A DNA stretch of 53,283 nt, from positions 13,281-66,563 of the forward strand of contig NZ_JACSQQ010000024.1 of the NCBI RefSeq assembly GCF_014836555.1, in the 5' to 3' direction. The position numbers and the translations under genes are program-made. The notes beneath the pieces are model-generated. The model was given only the letters and a program-made list of their open reading frames with translations, searched no databases and was not told the origin of the DNA. The first letter of the stretch is position 1. Each line of letters starts with the position of its first letter. Below, piece by piece: positions 42,742 through 51,752 of the stretch. Source of the DNA: Oerskovia rustica. Lineage in GTDB: Bacteria > Actinomycetota > Actinomycetes > Actinomycetales > Cellulomonadaceae.

Positions 42742-43149
42742 TCAGCGCTGCGCGTGCGTGCGAGGCGCGTCGACCGGCTGCTGCAGGAGGCCCGTGACGA
42801 TGTCGAGGATCGCGGAGTCGTCCAGCCCGAGCTCTCGGCCGCGGGAGACCATCTGCGTCGCGAGGTCGGCGAACGACCGCTGGTCCGCGACCGACGACCG
42901 TCGGTGCGCGGGCGCCGTGACGACCGTCCCCGTCCGTGGACGGGACGAGACGGCGCCCGCCGCCTCGAGCTCCCGGTAGGCGCGCTGCACCGTGCCGACC
43001 GCGACCCCCAGGTCCCGGGCGAGGTCACGTGACGAGGGCAGCCGGTCACCGGGGTTCAGCGTCCCCAACGACACGAGCGCCGCGACCTGGGTCCTGATCT
43101 GCTCGTAGACGGGGACGGGGGAGTCCAGGTCGACCGTGAGGGTCCTCAT
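42742..43149 (-). CDS. GntR family transcriptional regulator (YtrA-like)
   Basis: The 135-residue protein has an N-terminal winged helix (PVPVYEQIRTQVAALV, LPSSRDLARDLGVAVGTVQRAYRELEAAGAV) and a short helical C-terminus, the build of the YtrA subfamily. YtrA-type repressors usually control the membrane or ABC genes in their own operon. The start overlaps the upstream membrane protein stop (ATGA), which fits that pattern. Confidence 0.9.
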   Translation of the reverse strand: MRTLTVDLDSPVPVYEQIRTQVAALVSLGTLNPGDRLPSSRDLARDLGVAVGTVQRAYRELEAAGAVSSRPRTGTVVTAPAHRRSSVADQRSFADLATQMVSRGRELGLDDSAILDIVTGLLQQPVDAPRTHAQR

Positions 43150-44072
43150 GCCTGAGGAGCGGGCGTCGCGGCCGACGCCCCCGTCACGGAGGGCGTGCCG
43201 GGCACGGTGGGAAGGGCTTGTCGGGCGAGCACCGAGAGCCCGACGACGACCGACGTGATGCCGATCGCGGACCCGACGGCGAACACGAGGACGGCGGCTC
43301 CCGTCCGGTCGACCCCGAGCAGGGCGAGGGCCGCGGTGAGCATGACGGCGGCCGATCCCAGGCCCGTGAGGAGCTGCGTGCCGGCCAGGACGTGGGCGGC
43401 GCTGAGCCGACGCAGCGAGTCGTCCTCCTGGGCCGTGGCCCCGCTCACGACGCCGCGCCGGGCGATGAGACGCAGCACGCCGAGCACCCCGAGGGTGATG
43501 ACACCCAGCATGCCGAGCAGCGGCCCGGCGTAGGGCCAGCCGGGGTACGGGCCGGACGAGGCGGTGACCCATCCGTCGACCGTGACGAGGAGCGGTGCGT
43601 CGACCGAGCCTCCTCCTTCACCCGCGGTGAGCCCGAAGACCACGAGGGCCGCGGCCGTGAGCGCTGTGGTCGCGAGGAAGAGGGGCAGTCGCCACTCGCC
43701 GAGGCCGTGGGCGGTCCGTCGGGCGAGCGGAGCCGTGCGGACCGCGCCCTGGGGACGGGGCCAGGCGAGCTCGCCGATCGCGCGGACCGCGAGGACCATG
43801 ACGACGGCGATGAAGGGCGAGAGGGCGACGAGCAGGCCGGGGGTGGTCGTGACGCCCGTGAGGCCCGGGAGCGTCGCGGGCGAGACCACGTAGGCGATCA
43901 GGGACAGCGCGACGACGCCGGCGACGAGGGACGTGGTCCGTTCGTGCCGGAGCGCGGCGTCGAGCACGGGGCGCTGGGGGTGGCGCCGGGACCGGACCAC
44001 GTTGGCCGCCGCCAGGACCGCGGCGGCGAGCGCGCCGAGTGCGGCGAGGGCGACGAGAGACAGACCGGTCAT
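43146..44072 (-). CDS. Multi-pass membrane protein, possibly DUF1648-related
   Basis: The 308-residue protein has about seven hydrophobic segments, beginning MTGLSLVALAALGALAAAVLAAANVV. No catalytic motif or known family is evident; the resemblance to DUF1648-type proteins rests on its pairing with a YtrA-like GntR gene. GGAGGAG lies six bases before the ATG. A conserved inverted repeat sits upstream. Confidence 0.75.
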   Translation of the reverse strand: MTGLSLVALAALGALAAAVLAAANVVRSRRHPQRPVLDAALRHERTTSLVAGVVALSLIAYVVSPATLPGLTGVTTTPGLLVALSPFIAVVMVLAVRAIGELAWPRPQGAVRTAPLARRTAHGLGEWRLPLFLATTALTAAALVVFGLTAGEGGGSVDAPLLVTVDGWVTASSGPYPGWPYAGPLLGMLGVITLGVLGVLRLIARRGVVSGATAQEDDSLRRLSAAHVLAGTQLLTGLGSAAVMLTAALALLGVDRTGAAVLVFAVGSAIGITSVVVGLSVLARQALPTVPGTPSVTGASAATPAPQA

Positions 44073-44092
44073 GTGGGCTCCTCCGAATGGAT

Positions 44093-44118
44093 CAATGAAT
44101 CAGAGTATTGACTCATTG
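44093..44118. promoter_or_regulatory. Inverted repeat upstream of the membrane protein-GntR operon
   Basis: CAATGAATC (44093-44101) and GACTCATTG (44110-44118) are complementary at eight of nine positions with an eight-base spacer. The region is AT-rich relative to its surroundings. It is a good candidate operator for the GntR regulator (autoregulation). Confidence 0.55.
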
Positions 44119-44326
44119 GGCTCGGGTTGTCCACCCCGATACCGTCGGACGGCTCGCCGGGAGCCTCCCGGAGGACCACCAGCCGTACCGCCGGCCCCCA
44201 CCAGCGGCCCTACCAGCGGCCTCGCCGGACGGCCACGCCGCGGGGACTACCCGCGACGGGTGATGCGACGCCGCCCGCACGCCGAGGACCGTGGGAGGAC
44301 CAGCCCGACGGCCACAGGAGAGCACC

Positions 44327-45172
44327 ATGAGCGACACCGCCCCGCCGACCGCCCCCGACACCGTGGTCCTCGTCCACGGCCTGTGGATGACGCCGCGCTC
44401 CTGGGAGCACTGGGTCCCGTACTACGAGGCCAAGGGTATGCGCGTGCTCACCCCCGGCTACCCGGGCTTCGAGATCGAGGTCGAGGCGTTGCGCGAGAAC
44501 CCGGACGTGATCGCGAGGCTCACGGTCCCGGAGACCGTCGACCACCTCGCGGGCGTCATCGAGGGCCTCGACCGGCCGCCGATCATCATGGGCCACTCGT
44601 TCGGCGGCACCCTGACCCAGCTCCTGCTGGCTCGCGGCCTGGGGGCGTCGGCGGTCGCGATCAACGCGGCCCCGACCGAGGGCGTGCGGGTCAACCCGCC
44701 CTCGCAGATCAAGTCGCTCTTCCCGATCCTCAACAACCCCGCCAAGGCGCACCGGGCGGCCGGGTTCACGCCCGAGCAGTTCCACTACGCGTTCACCAAC
44801 ACGCTCTCGGCGGAGGAGTCCCTCGAGGTGTACGAGCGGTACCACATCCCGGCGCCCGGGAGCTGGGTATGGGCCTACGGGCTCATCGCCAACTTCAAGC
44901 CGGGCAAGCAGGAGACGTGGGTCGACTACGACGCCGACCGGGCGCCGCTCCTGTTCGTCACGGGCGGCGAGGACCACATCATGCCGCCGTCGGTCAACCG
45001 GTCGAACGCGCACAAGTACCACCGGTCGCCCGCCCTGACCGAGGTCCTCGACCTCGAGGGACGGTCGCACTGGACGTGCGCCGAGCCGGGCTGGGAGGCC
45101 GTGGCCGACGCCGCGCTCGACTGGGCTCTCGCCCACGCCCGTGCGCCCCAGGGAGCGGGGGAGCCTGCCTGA
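44327..45172 (+). CDS. Alpha/beta hydrolase
   Basis: The 281-residue protein has the alpha/beta hydrolase core: VVLVHGLWMTPRSWEHWVP oxyanion region, nucleophile elbow GHSFGG, acid in FVTGGEDHIMP, and His in GRSHWTC. The substrate is unknown; the group includes esterases and haloperoxidase-like enzymes. AGGAGAG lies about eight bases before the ATG. It faces the LuxR-type gene convergently. Confidence 0.88.
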   Translation: MSDTAPPTAPDTVVLVHGLWMTPRSWEHWVPYYEAKGMRVLTPGYPGFEIEVEALRENPDVIARLTVPETVDHLAGVIEGLDRPPIIMGHSFGGTLTQLLLARGLGASAVAINAAPTEGVRVNPPSQIKSLFPILNNPAKAHRAAGFTPEQFHYAFTNTLSAEESLEVYERYHIPAPGSWVWAYGLIANFKPGKQETWVDYDADRAPLLFVTGGEDHIMPPSVNRSNAHKYHRSPALTEVLDLEGRSHWTCAEPGWEAVADAALDWALAHARAPQGAGEPA

Positions 45173-45215
45173 GCCCGGTCGCCGGGGCGCCCGCCCGAGC
45201 AGCCGACGGGTCCGC

Positions 45216-48074
45216 CTACCGTGGGACGGACGTTCCGCCGTCGGGCGTTCGCAGGGCGTGCGCCAGCTGACGACGAGACGTGACGCCGAGCTTCCGGAAC
45301 GCCTTGCGCAGGTGGTAGTGCACCGTGTGGGTGCTGATGAACAGGCTCGCGGCGATCTCCGCGTTCGTCGCGCCCGTGACCGCCAGCTCGACCACGGTCT
45401 GCTCCTGCGCGGTCAGCCCCGTCGTGGGTCGGTCGCGCGGGGCGGGCGCACGACCGGTGACGGCGCTCAGCTCGCGCCGGGCGCGCGCCGCGAACGGGTC
45501 GGCGCCCATGCGCTCGAACAGGTCGAGCGCGGTCGAGAGCGCGGCGGCGGCCTCGCGGCGCCGCCGCCTGCGGCGCAGCCACTCGCCGTGCAGCAGGTGC
45601 GCCCGGGCGAGGTCGGCGACGGACCGGGTCCGCGACAGGTGCCCGACGGCGTCGCGGAAGTGGGCGTCCGCCTCACCGTCGGGCGCGAGCAGGGCCCGCG
45701 AGCGGGACAGCACGCCCAGGCCCCACGGCGCCCCGCTCGCGAGCGTGACGTCGGCGAGCCGATCGAGCGCCCAGCGGGCGACGTCGTCGTGCCCGCTGCG
45801 GACGGCCGACTCCACGAGGTCCGGCAGGACGCGCGTCCCGACCTGCATGAACCCCTCGCGCGCGACGACGGCCACCCCCTCGAAGGCGGCGGCGTGGTCG
45901 CCCGCCGCGAGATCGAGCAGCGCGCGCGCCGTCCGGGCCAGGCTCACGGCCCCGCCGATGCCGAGATGGGCCGCGGCACGCTCGGCGTCGTCGATCCGGT
46001 CGCGCAGCGCGGGAGAGTCGGGGCCGTGCCACGCGAGCAGCTCGGCGTTGGCGAAGACGCGCGCCTGCTCGGGGCTCAGCCCCACGGCCTCGCGGAGCTC
46101 GTGGACCTCGGCCAGCAGGCGGTCCGCCGAGTCGAGCTGTCCCATGACGGTCTCGCACAGCGACAGGACCCACAGCACCGAGTCGAGGGTCGGGAGGGCG
46201 CCCGCGGCGCGGGCCTGCGCGGCGGCCTGCCGCAGGAGAGCGTCCCGGGCCGCGTCGTCCCACAGCGCGGTCGTCGCGGCGACGGCCAGGAGGCCGTGCC
46301 GCCGGAAGGTCTCCGACGACGTCGCGCCCGGCTCGCGCATCGCGTCGACCGCGGACCGGAGCGCCTGGACGCACCGCGCGTCGGGCATGGTCGCCAGGGC
46401 GGACAACGCGCTCAGGAGGGTCGGGGCGAGGTCGTCGGGCCGGTCGCCGGTCGTGGGAGTGACAGCGCCCTCGTCGGCTGTGCCGGTCCCGCTGGTACCG
46501 GCCGGCCCGGCCGCGCCCAGGGCAGCCGCCTGGCGGGCGAGGTCCGCCAGGACCCCGTCTCCCGCGGCCGACTCCGCGGCGAGGATCTCGCCGAACGCCG
46601 CGAGGAGCGCGTCCCGCGCCGCCGTCGGGTCGGAAGCCCGCAGGGCGCGAGCGGCGCGCAGGAAGAGAGCAGGACTCTCGGCAGCAGCTCGTGGCGCACC
46701 CGCGTACTTGCGGGCCACGGCCCGTGCCATCAGGCTCCGCGCGAGGACGTCGGGCGTGAGCGAGGCGTCGTCGACCCCCTCCAGCATGGCCAGGGCCCGG
46801 ACGGGCGAGCCCGCGAGGGACGCGGCCTCTGCTGCCGACACCGCGCGCTCGTCCCGCCGGGGTCCCGGCGCGGTGAGCTCCACGGCCCGCGCGAGGAAGG
46901 CTGCTCGGGCCGCGTAGCCACCCCGGGCGTGCGCGCGCACGGCACCCGCCTCGAGCGCGACGGCGGCCGCCTCGTCCGGACCGGACGTGGCCGCCGACAG
47001 GTGCCAGGCGCGCAGGTCGACGTCCACCGCGCGGTCGGTCACGTCCGCGAGCGCCGCGTGGGCCGCCCGGCGTTCGCTGCCGGTCGCCCCGCGGTAGACG
47101 GCCGACCGGACGAGGGGGTGGCGGAACATGACCCGGCCGTCGACCGAGACGAGGCGGTCCTGCTCGGGCGGGGCGGACGCGTCGTCGGGCAGCCGCATGG
47201 TCGCCGACGCCGCCGCGACGTAGGCGACGTCGCCCGTGGGCTCGGCCGCCGCCAGCAGGAGCCAGCGGCGGGTCGCGGCCCCGTACGCCCCGGTGAGGCG
47301 CTGGTAGTGCTCCTCCAGGTGGCTGCCGACGGGCAGCGGCGCACCGAGCACCGCGCGACCAGCGAGCTGGGCGGCGCTCAGCTCGTCGCTCAGGTCGAGC
47401 AGCGCGAGCGGGTTGCCGCCGGTCGCCGTGACGATCGAGTCCGCCACCTGCGGGTCGAGGGCGGTGCCCACGCGTCCACGCAGCAGCGCGAGCGCCTCGT
47501 CGCGCGCGAGCCCGGCGAGGTCCACGGTGGGCAGGTCGGCGAGGGCGGCCTCGCCCGGCGTCCCGGTCCGTACCGCCAGGACCAGGGCGACCTGCTCGGC
47601 GTGCAGGCGACGACCGACGAACGCGAGGACGTCGAGCGACTCCCGGTCGAGCCACTGGGCGTCGTCCGCGAGGACCAGGGTGGGGGCGTCGTCGGACAGG
47701 TCGGCGAGGAGCGAGAGGACGGCGAGACTCACGAGGAAGCGGTCCGGTACCGGGCCCGACGACGTCCCGAGCGCCACGCGCAGCGCCTCCGCCTGGGGAG
47801 CGGGCAGGGTCTCGATCCGTGCGGCCCGGGGGAGCAGGGCGCGCTGGATCGCGGCGAACGGGAGATCCGCCTCGGTCTCGGTGCCGACCAGGCGCAGGAC
47901 CGTGAAGTCCTGGGCTGCTGCGCCCGCGCGTCCCAGCAGCGTGCTCTTGCCCGTCCCGGGCTCGCCCCGCAGGACCAGTACCCGGCTCTCCCCACGGCGA
48001 GCGTCCGCCAGGGTGGCGGCGAGGAGCCGCTGCTCGCGCTCGCGGCCGACCAGCGCGTCAGGAGAGGCGGACAT
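45216..48074 (-). CDS. Large ATP-binding LuxR family regulator (LAL type)
   Basis: The 952-residue protein has an N-terminal AAA/NACHT-like ATPase (LVGREREQRLLAATLADAR, Walker A GEPGTGKST at 37-45, Walker B-like TLVLADDAQWLD), a long helical repeat-rich middle resembling TPR arrays, and a C-terminal LuxR helix-turn-helix (LTAQEQTVVELAVTGATNAEIAASLFISTHTVHYHLRKAFRKLGV). This is the MalT-like LAL build. The target is unknown; it is convergent with the hydrolase gene. ATG at 48074 is preferred over one at 48086, which overlaps its ribosome site. Confidence 0.92.
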   Translation of the reverse strand: MSASPDALVGREREQRLLAATLADARRGESRVLVLRGEPGTGKSTLLGRAGAAAQDFTVLRLVGTETEADLPFAAIQRALLPRAARIETLPAPQAEALRVALGTSSGPVPDRFLVSLAVLSLLADLSDDAPTLVLADDAQWLDRESLDVLAFVGRRLHAEQVALVLAVRTGTPGEAALADLPTVDLAGLARDEALALLRGRVGTALDPQVADSIVTATGGNPLALLDLSDELSAAQLAGRAVLGAPLPVGSHLEEHYQRLTGAYGAATRRWLLLAAAEPTGDVAYVAAASATMRLPDDASAPPEQDRLVSVDGRVMFRHPLVRSAVYRGATGSERRAAHAALADVTDRAVDVDLRAWHLSAATSGPDEAAAVALEAGAVRAHARGGYAARAAFLARAVELTAPGPRRDERAVSAAEAASLAGSPVRALAMLEGVDDASLTPDVLARSLMARAVARKYAGAPRAAAESPALFLRAARALRASDPTAARDALLAAFGEILAAESAAGDGVLADLARQAAALGAAGPAGTSGTGTADEGAVTPTTGDRPDDLAPTLLSALSALATMPDARCVQALRSAVDAMREPGATSSETFRRHGLLAVAATTALWDDAARDALLRQAAAQARAAGALPTLDSVLWVLSLCETVMGQLDSADRLLAEVHELREAVGLSPEQARVFANAELLAWHGPDSPALRDRIDDAERAAAHLGIGGAVSLARTARALLDLAAGDHAAAFEGVAVVAREGFMQVGTRVLPDLVESAVRSGHDDVARWALDRLADVTLASGAPWGLGVLSRSRALLAPDGEADAHFRDAVGHLSRTRSVADLARAHLLHGEWLRRRRRRREAAAALSTALDLFERMGADPFAARARRELSAVTGRAPAPRDRPTTGLTAQEQTVVELAVTGATNAEIAASLFISTHTVHYHLRKAFRKLGVTSRRQLAHALRTPDGGTSVPR

Positions 48075-48377
48075 GGCACCACGCATCCCTCGAGCCCCAC
48101 CGGAAGGCTCGGTCCACGGCACGGCGAGGTCGGCGACCCTCAGCGGGACACTATCGGCTCGGGCGGGCCACGTCACCGGGAACGACCCACCGGAACGGCG
48201 AGGCCACCGGGAACGGGTGACCGGAGCGCGGGTGCGGCGGGGCGGGCCGACGTAGCAGCGGATGAAAAATGCGGGCCATCGAGCCGTTGCCGTCACACGC
48301 GCGGTCCCAGCGTGTCTTTCCCGGGTGATCGGCCCTGAGGGGCCGGCGCGGGCCGTCGAGGGAAAGGAGGCCGTCGA
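48075..48377. other. 303-base intergenic region between divergent genes
   Basis: This region lies between the LuxR-type gene (minus) and the HA-repeat gene (plus). The ribosome site AAAGGAGG at 48363-48370 belongs to the HA gene. CGGGCGGGCC-rich stretches are present; no operator or gene was identified. Confidence 0.35.
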
Positions 48378-49913
48378 GTGGGACGCTACGAGGAACGTTG
48401 GTGGGAGGGGCACGCCCACCTCGTGCAGTTCGTCGCCGAGCACGGGCACCCCCGGGTCCCCGTGAGCCACCGCACCGAGCCCGACGGGTTCGCCCTCGGC
48501 ACGTGGGTCAAGGTCCAGCGTCGTGAGCACTCCCTCGGGACCCTGAAGGACGAGCGCCTGCGCGCGCTGCGCGAGGCCGGGTTCGCGTTCGAGGTCCGGC
48601 ACCCGCTCAAGCAGTGGCAGCGCAACGTGGACCGGCTCGCCGCCTTCAAGGACGAGCACGGGCACACCCGCGTCCCGTACTACTACGAGACCGCGGACGG
48701 GTTCGGGCTCGGGGCATGGGTCGGCCGCATGCGCCGGCGTCGGGCGTCGGGCGAGGTCACGGACCAGCAGGTGGCGGACCTCGACGCCGTGGGGATGGAC
48801 TGGACCCTGGCGCTCGAGACGTCGAAGCGCCGCAGCCACCGGGCGTTCGCGGCGTTCGTCGCCGACCACGGTCATGCGCGGGTGCCCGACCCGTACCGCA
48901 CGAGCGACGGGTTCGACCTGTCGGGCTGGGTCGCGCGGGTGCGCCGCGACCGGCGGGCCGGGCGGCTGTCGGCCACGCAGGAGCGCGAGCTGCGCGACCT
49001 CGGGTTCGAGTTCCCGAGCGTGCCGGACGCGGCCGACTGGGATGCTCACCTGGCGTGCCTGTCGAGGTACGTCGCGCGCAACGGCCCGGACATCTCGACG
49101 ACGTTCGAGTGCGACGACGGGACCCGCCTGGGGCACTGGGTGTCGAGCCAGCGCGCTTCCCGGGAAGCGGGCACGCTCTCGGCCCGACGGGTCGCGCAGC
49201 TCGACGACCTGGGGTTCGTCTGGCACGCGCGCGACGAGGAGGACGGCCTGTGGCGCGAGGGCGTCGAGCTCCTCGCGCGGTACGTGGAGGAGCACGGGGA
49301 CGGTCGGGTCCCCGGCGACCACGTCGCCCCCGACGGGACCCCCCTGGGCGCCTGGGTCGCCCGACGCCGGTGGGAGCACCGTCACGGCCTGCTGCGCGCC
49401 GAGCGCGTCGACGAGCTCGTGGCGCTGGGCTTCGAGTGGACCTCGACGCCGCCGACGGGAGCGACGCGCAGGTCCGACGACCCGGCCTTCCGCGCCTGGG
49501 TGGACGCGCTCGAGACCTTTCGGGTCGAGCGTGGGCACTGTCGTGTGCCGGCGGGCTTCGTGAGCCCGGACGGTAGGAGGCTGGGCGACTGGGTCGCGTA
49601 CGTGCGCGCCCGGCACGCCAAGGGACTTCTCGCGCAGGGGCGGGTCGAGGTCCTCGACGGGCTCGGCTTCGAGTGGCGGGTCCGGGACAACGACGCCCTG
49701 TGGCGCCAGGGCGTCGAGGCTCTCGGGTCCTACGTCGCGGAGCACGGGCACGCACGCGTACCGATCAGGCACCGGCGGGACGACGGGTTCCGGCTCGGGC
49801 AGTGGGTGCGCAGCCGACGCAGCGAGGGGACGGGCGGGAGGCTGAGCCCTGAGCGGCTCGCTGCGCTCGACGCGCTGGGCTTCGTCTGGGACCCGACGGC
49901 GCCCGCGACCTGA
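48378..49913 (+). CDS. Stand-alone array of seven helicase-associated (HA) domains
   Basis: The 511-residue protein consists almost entirely of seven HA-type repeats of about 65-72 residues. Each has the pattern W..G...L..YV.EHGH.RVP followed by DG..LG.WV...R......G.L...R...L..LGF.W. Repeat 4 is degenerate at the HG.xRVP part. No helicase motor, nuclease or membrane segment is present. HA domains normally sit beside superfamily 2 helicases and are thought to bind nucleic acid. The start is GTG with AAAGGAGG seven bases before it. Confidence 0.85.
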   Translation: MGRYEERWWEGHAHLVQFVAEHGHPRVPVSHRTEPDGFALGTWVKVQRREHSLGTLKDERLRALREAGFAFEVRHPLKQWQRNVDRLAAFKDEHGHTRVPYYYETADGFGLGAWVGRMRRRRASGEVTDQQVADLDAVGMDWTLALETSKRRSHRAFAAFVADHGHARVPDPYRTSDGFDLSGWVARVRRDRRAGRLSATQERELRDLGFEFPSVPDAADWDAHLACLSRYVARNGPDISTTFECDDGTRLGHWVSSQRASREAGTLSARRVAQLDDLGFVWHARDEEDGLWREGVELLARYVEEHGDGRVPGDHVAPDGTPLGAWVARRRWEHRHGLLRAERVDELVALGFEWTSTPPTGATRRSDDPAFRAWVDALETFRVERGHCRVPAGFVSPDGRRLGDWVAYVRARHAKGLLAQGRVEVLDGLGFEWRVRDNDALWRQGVEALGSYVAEHGHARVPIRHRRDDGFRLGQWVRSRRSEGTGGRLSPERLAALDALGFVWDPTAPAT

Positions 49914-50238
49914 GCGGGAGTACGCGTGGTGCGTTGGTGGGTTGAGACCGCCGTCGGTTCTGCAGCGTCAGACGTACTCGACGCCACCCAGCGTGCGGGC
50001 CGCAGTGCAAGCACGACACGCATCGGCAGTCTCCGCGCGCCTCCCGGCTGCGGGTCCCACGAAGAACGACACCGAGTGCGATGCCTCCAACGATCAGGGC
50101 AGGGAGGCCTCCATAGAGCAGTCCTTGACCCAGGCTTCCCTTCGACGCGGCGGTGATCGTCGTGAAGAGGACGACCACGACAACGAGCGCTACGCTCGCG
50201 CGACGGACCCGATGTGCACTTGCACTGGTGGCATGCAT
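49765..50238 (-). CDS. Small membrane protein at the end of the accessory chain
   Basis: A start at 50238 has a strong ribosome site (AAGGAGAGG). The first 65 residues hold two hydrophobic helices (ASVALVVVVVLFTTITAA and LLYGGLPALIVGGIALGVVL). After that the frame becomes Arg/Pro-rich and overlaps the end of the HA-repeat gene antisense, so the true C-terminus is doubtful; a frameshift near 50030 would give a shorter, more plausible tail. It follows the frameshifted peptide gene by 23 bases. Confidence 0.4.
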   Translation of the reverse strand: MHATSASAHRVRRASVALVVVVVLFTTITAASKGSLGQGLLYGGLPALIVGGIALGVVLRGTRSREARGDCRCVSCLHCGPHAGWRRVRLTLQNRRRSQPTNAPRVLPLRSRAPSGPRRSPARRAQRAAQGSASRPSPRCVGCAPTARAGTRRPAGA

Positions 50239-50261
50239 TCCTCTCCTTCCAGGGGGATCGA

Positions 50262-50539
50262 TCAGCCTGGCGATGCGACGCACCTGGTAGAGGTTCGGAT
50301 GGGCTTCACTCGGTACTCGAGGTACGGCAGGGATCCGGTACAGATGCCTCCGCGGTCGTTGATCCATTGCGCAGCCCCCGTCACTGCGGCCGTGACAGCC
50401 GCGCACTGCTACCAGCACGCGCTGGTCACTCTGGTTGAGGTAGAGGTAGAAGCCCCAGCCCACACCGACCGACCACGCCGGCGTGATCTGTCCCGGAACC
50501 GGTGCCGGCTTCTCCAGGACGATCGTGGACCCCGTTCAT
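50262..50539 (-). pseudogene. Frameshifted small gene (about 91 codons if repaired)
   Basis: ATG at 50539 follows GAGGGAG by eight bases and overlaps the upstream stop (ATGA). After three codons the coding signal moves one frame over (STIVLEKPAPVPG, then VGVGWGFYLYLNQSDQRVLVA), and near 50405 it moves again (CAAVTAAVTGAAQWINDRGG, then LPYLEYRV) to end at TGA 50262. Removing one base at each of two sites (the GGGG near 50532 and a G near 50406) gives one continuous 91-residue frame. The product would be a small protein with a hydrophobic middle and three Cys. No family was recognised. Confidence 0.5.
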
Positions 50540-50713
50540 CGACGGATCTCCCTCGGCGTGAGCATCCGGGCGCGGGTGCGTCCGCAGACCGGGCTGTACC
50601 TGGCCCGGGCGATCCCTACGTCGGACACGTCTCAGCGCTAAGCGGGTCGCGCCGGTGCGCCCGAGCCGGTGCTGCAGCGCCTCGAAGTCCAGGGTCCCCT
50701 CACGCCAGATCAC
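50536..50713 (-). pseudogene. Frameshifted short gene (about 58 codons if repaired)
   Basis: GTG at 50713 overlaps the preceding stop (GTGA) and starts MIWREGTLDFEALQHRLGRT. After about 27 codons the coding signal shifts by one base (DVSDVGIARARYSPVCG ... LTPREIRR) and ends at a TGA that overlaps the next ATG. Its length of 178 bases is 59 codons plus one base. Overlaps at both ends argue that it was a real gene. No family was recognised. Confidence 0.45.
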
Positions 50714-51201
50714 GATCTCGCCGGCACAGGCTCGCGCACCGGCTCCCAGCCCGGCCCCTCTGCCTCGCGCCGACGCTCCACGGCGGCAGCCTGGCCGTCC
50801 CAGATCCGGGTCAGGACGTTACCTGTGCGCCGGGCGAGGATGGTCGTCATGAGGTGCACCGGTGAGACCGGCATCAGGCTCCCGGTGTCGAACCGGACCA
50901 CGGGTCGCCCGGTGTAGATGAACGCCGGGTCGTGGTCGATCGACCATCCGCCACCCGCAAGGCGCAGGTACGTCTCCCCGATGTACCGCGTCGAACCGTC
51001 GAGGAAGTCCGTGTCGTTCTCGTCGATGAACGCTCTCTTGTCGGGCCACCTGTCGAGGATGTACCGCTCGAGCGAGACGAGGGACTCCCGGGTGTACCCG
51101 CCGCTCCCCTCCCGCGGGGTGATGAAGTCCTCAAACCGCGCCAGACGCGGGTGCATCGCCTGGAGCCAGGACGCGAACAGCTCGTCCTGCTCGAGCGTCA
51201 T
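50710..51201 (-). CDS. Unknown 163-residue protein, immunity-like context
   Basis: The protein starts MTLEQDELFASWLQAMHPRL, right after the ankyrin gene with an ATGA overlap. It has mixed alpha/beta composition, no signal or membrane segment, and a compact segment YIGETYLRLAGGGWSIDHDPAFIYTGRPVV that recalls cytoplasmic immunity-type proteins. That likeness is impressionistic. The stop overlaps the next GTG (GTGA), so it lies inside a tightly coupled chain. Confidence 0.7.
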   Translation of the reverse strand: MTLEQDELFASWLQAMHPRLARFEDFITPREGSGGYTRESLVSLERYILDRWPDKRAFIDENDTDFLDGSTRYIGETYLRLAGGGWSIDHDPAFIYTGRPVVRFDTGSLMPVSPVHLMTTILARRTGNVLTRIWDGQAAAVERRREAEGPGWEPVREPVPARS

Positions 51202-51752
51202 CGACTCTCCAGCGGGGCGATGTTCGCCCGGGCGTGCGCAAGGCACCGCTCCAGGAGACCTGCGCGTGCCTCGCCGGCCGCTTGGGCGCTCTCGGTGATG
51301 CTACGGCCCTTGTGGCTGGGCGTGGTGACGTCGAGCTCGGGCCGGGCGAACAGTACGTCGTAGAACGGGGCGAGTTCTTCGTCGGAGAACTTGAACGTCC
51401 GGGCGAGCGTCTGCAGCGGGGTTCCCCACCGGTCGCCGGTGTCGGCGTTGATGTCGGCACCGCCCTCGAGCAGGCGGGCGAGCAGCGCGGGCTCGGCACC
51501 GAAGTCGTGCGACGTCGCGCTGAGCAACACGTGCAGCGCGTTGGTGCCGCCAGAGGTCGCGGCCGGGTCGGCGCCGTCGTCCAGGAGGCGGCCGGAGATC
51601 GCAGCGCGGGAGGCGGGCTCGGGGTTGCGCAGGGCGTACATGAGCAGCGTCGTGCCCTGCCCGTCGGCCCAGTTCGCCAGGGACAGGTCGTAGTCGGCGA
51701 GGAACTCGGACTCGCTCTGGCGCACGCTGCGGTAGACCGGTGGGTAGCTCAT
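51198..51752 (-). CDS. Ankyrin repeat protein
   Basis: The 184-residue protein has about four ankyrin-type units: GTTLLMYALRNPEPASRAAISGRLLDDGADPAA, TNALHVLLSATSHDFGAEPALLARLLEGGADINA, and GTPLQTLARTFKFSDEELAPFYDVL. It is cytoplasmic. Similar short ankyrin proteins act as immunity proteins in polymorphic toxin loci, which suits the layout here but is not proven. Its ATG overlaps the stop of an upstream gene fragment and its stop overlaps the next start. Confidence 0.8.
   Translation of the reverse strand: MSYPPVYRSVRQSESEFLADYDLSLANWADGQGTTLLMYALRNPEPASRAAISGRLLDDGADPAATSGGTNALHVLLSATSHDFGAEPALLARLLEGGADINADTGDRWGTPLQTLARTFKFSDEELAPFYDVLFARPELDVTTPSHKGRSITESAQAAGEARAGLLERCLAHARANIAPLESR

Noticed and set aside
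45141-48338. 1065-codon plus-strand frame opposite the LuxR-type regulator
   Set aside because: The minus strand encodes a complete AAA-LuxR protein; the plus frame is low-complexity and has no domain.
50239-50713. A 95-codon minus-strand gene in one unbroken frame from 50713
   Set aside because: Only its first 27 codons look coding; the rest is Arg/Pro-rich off-frame text. The repaired frames with start/stop overlaps explain the region better.
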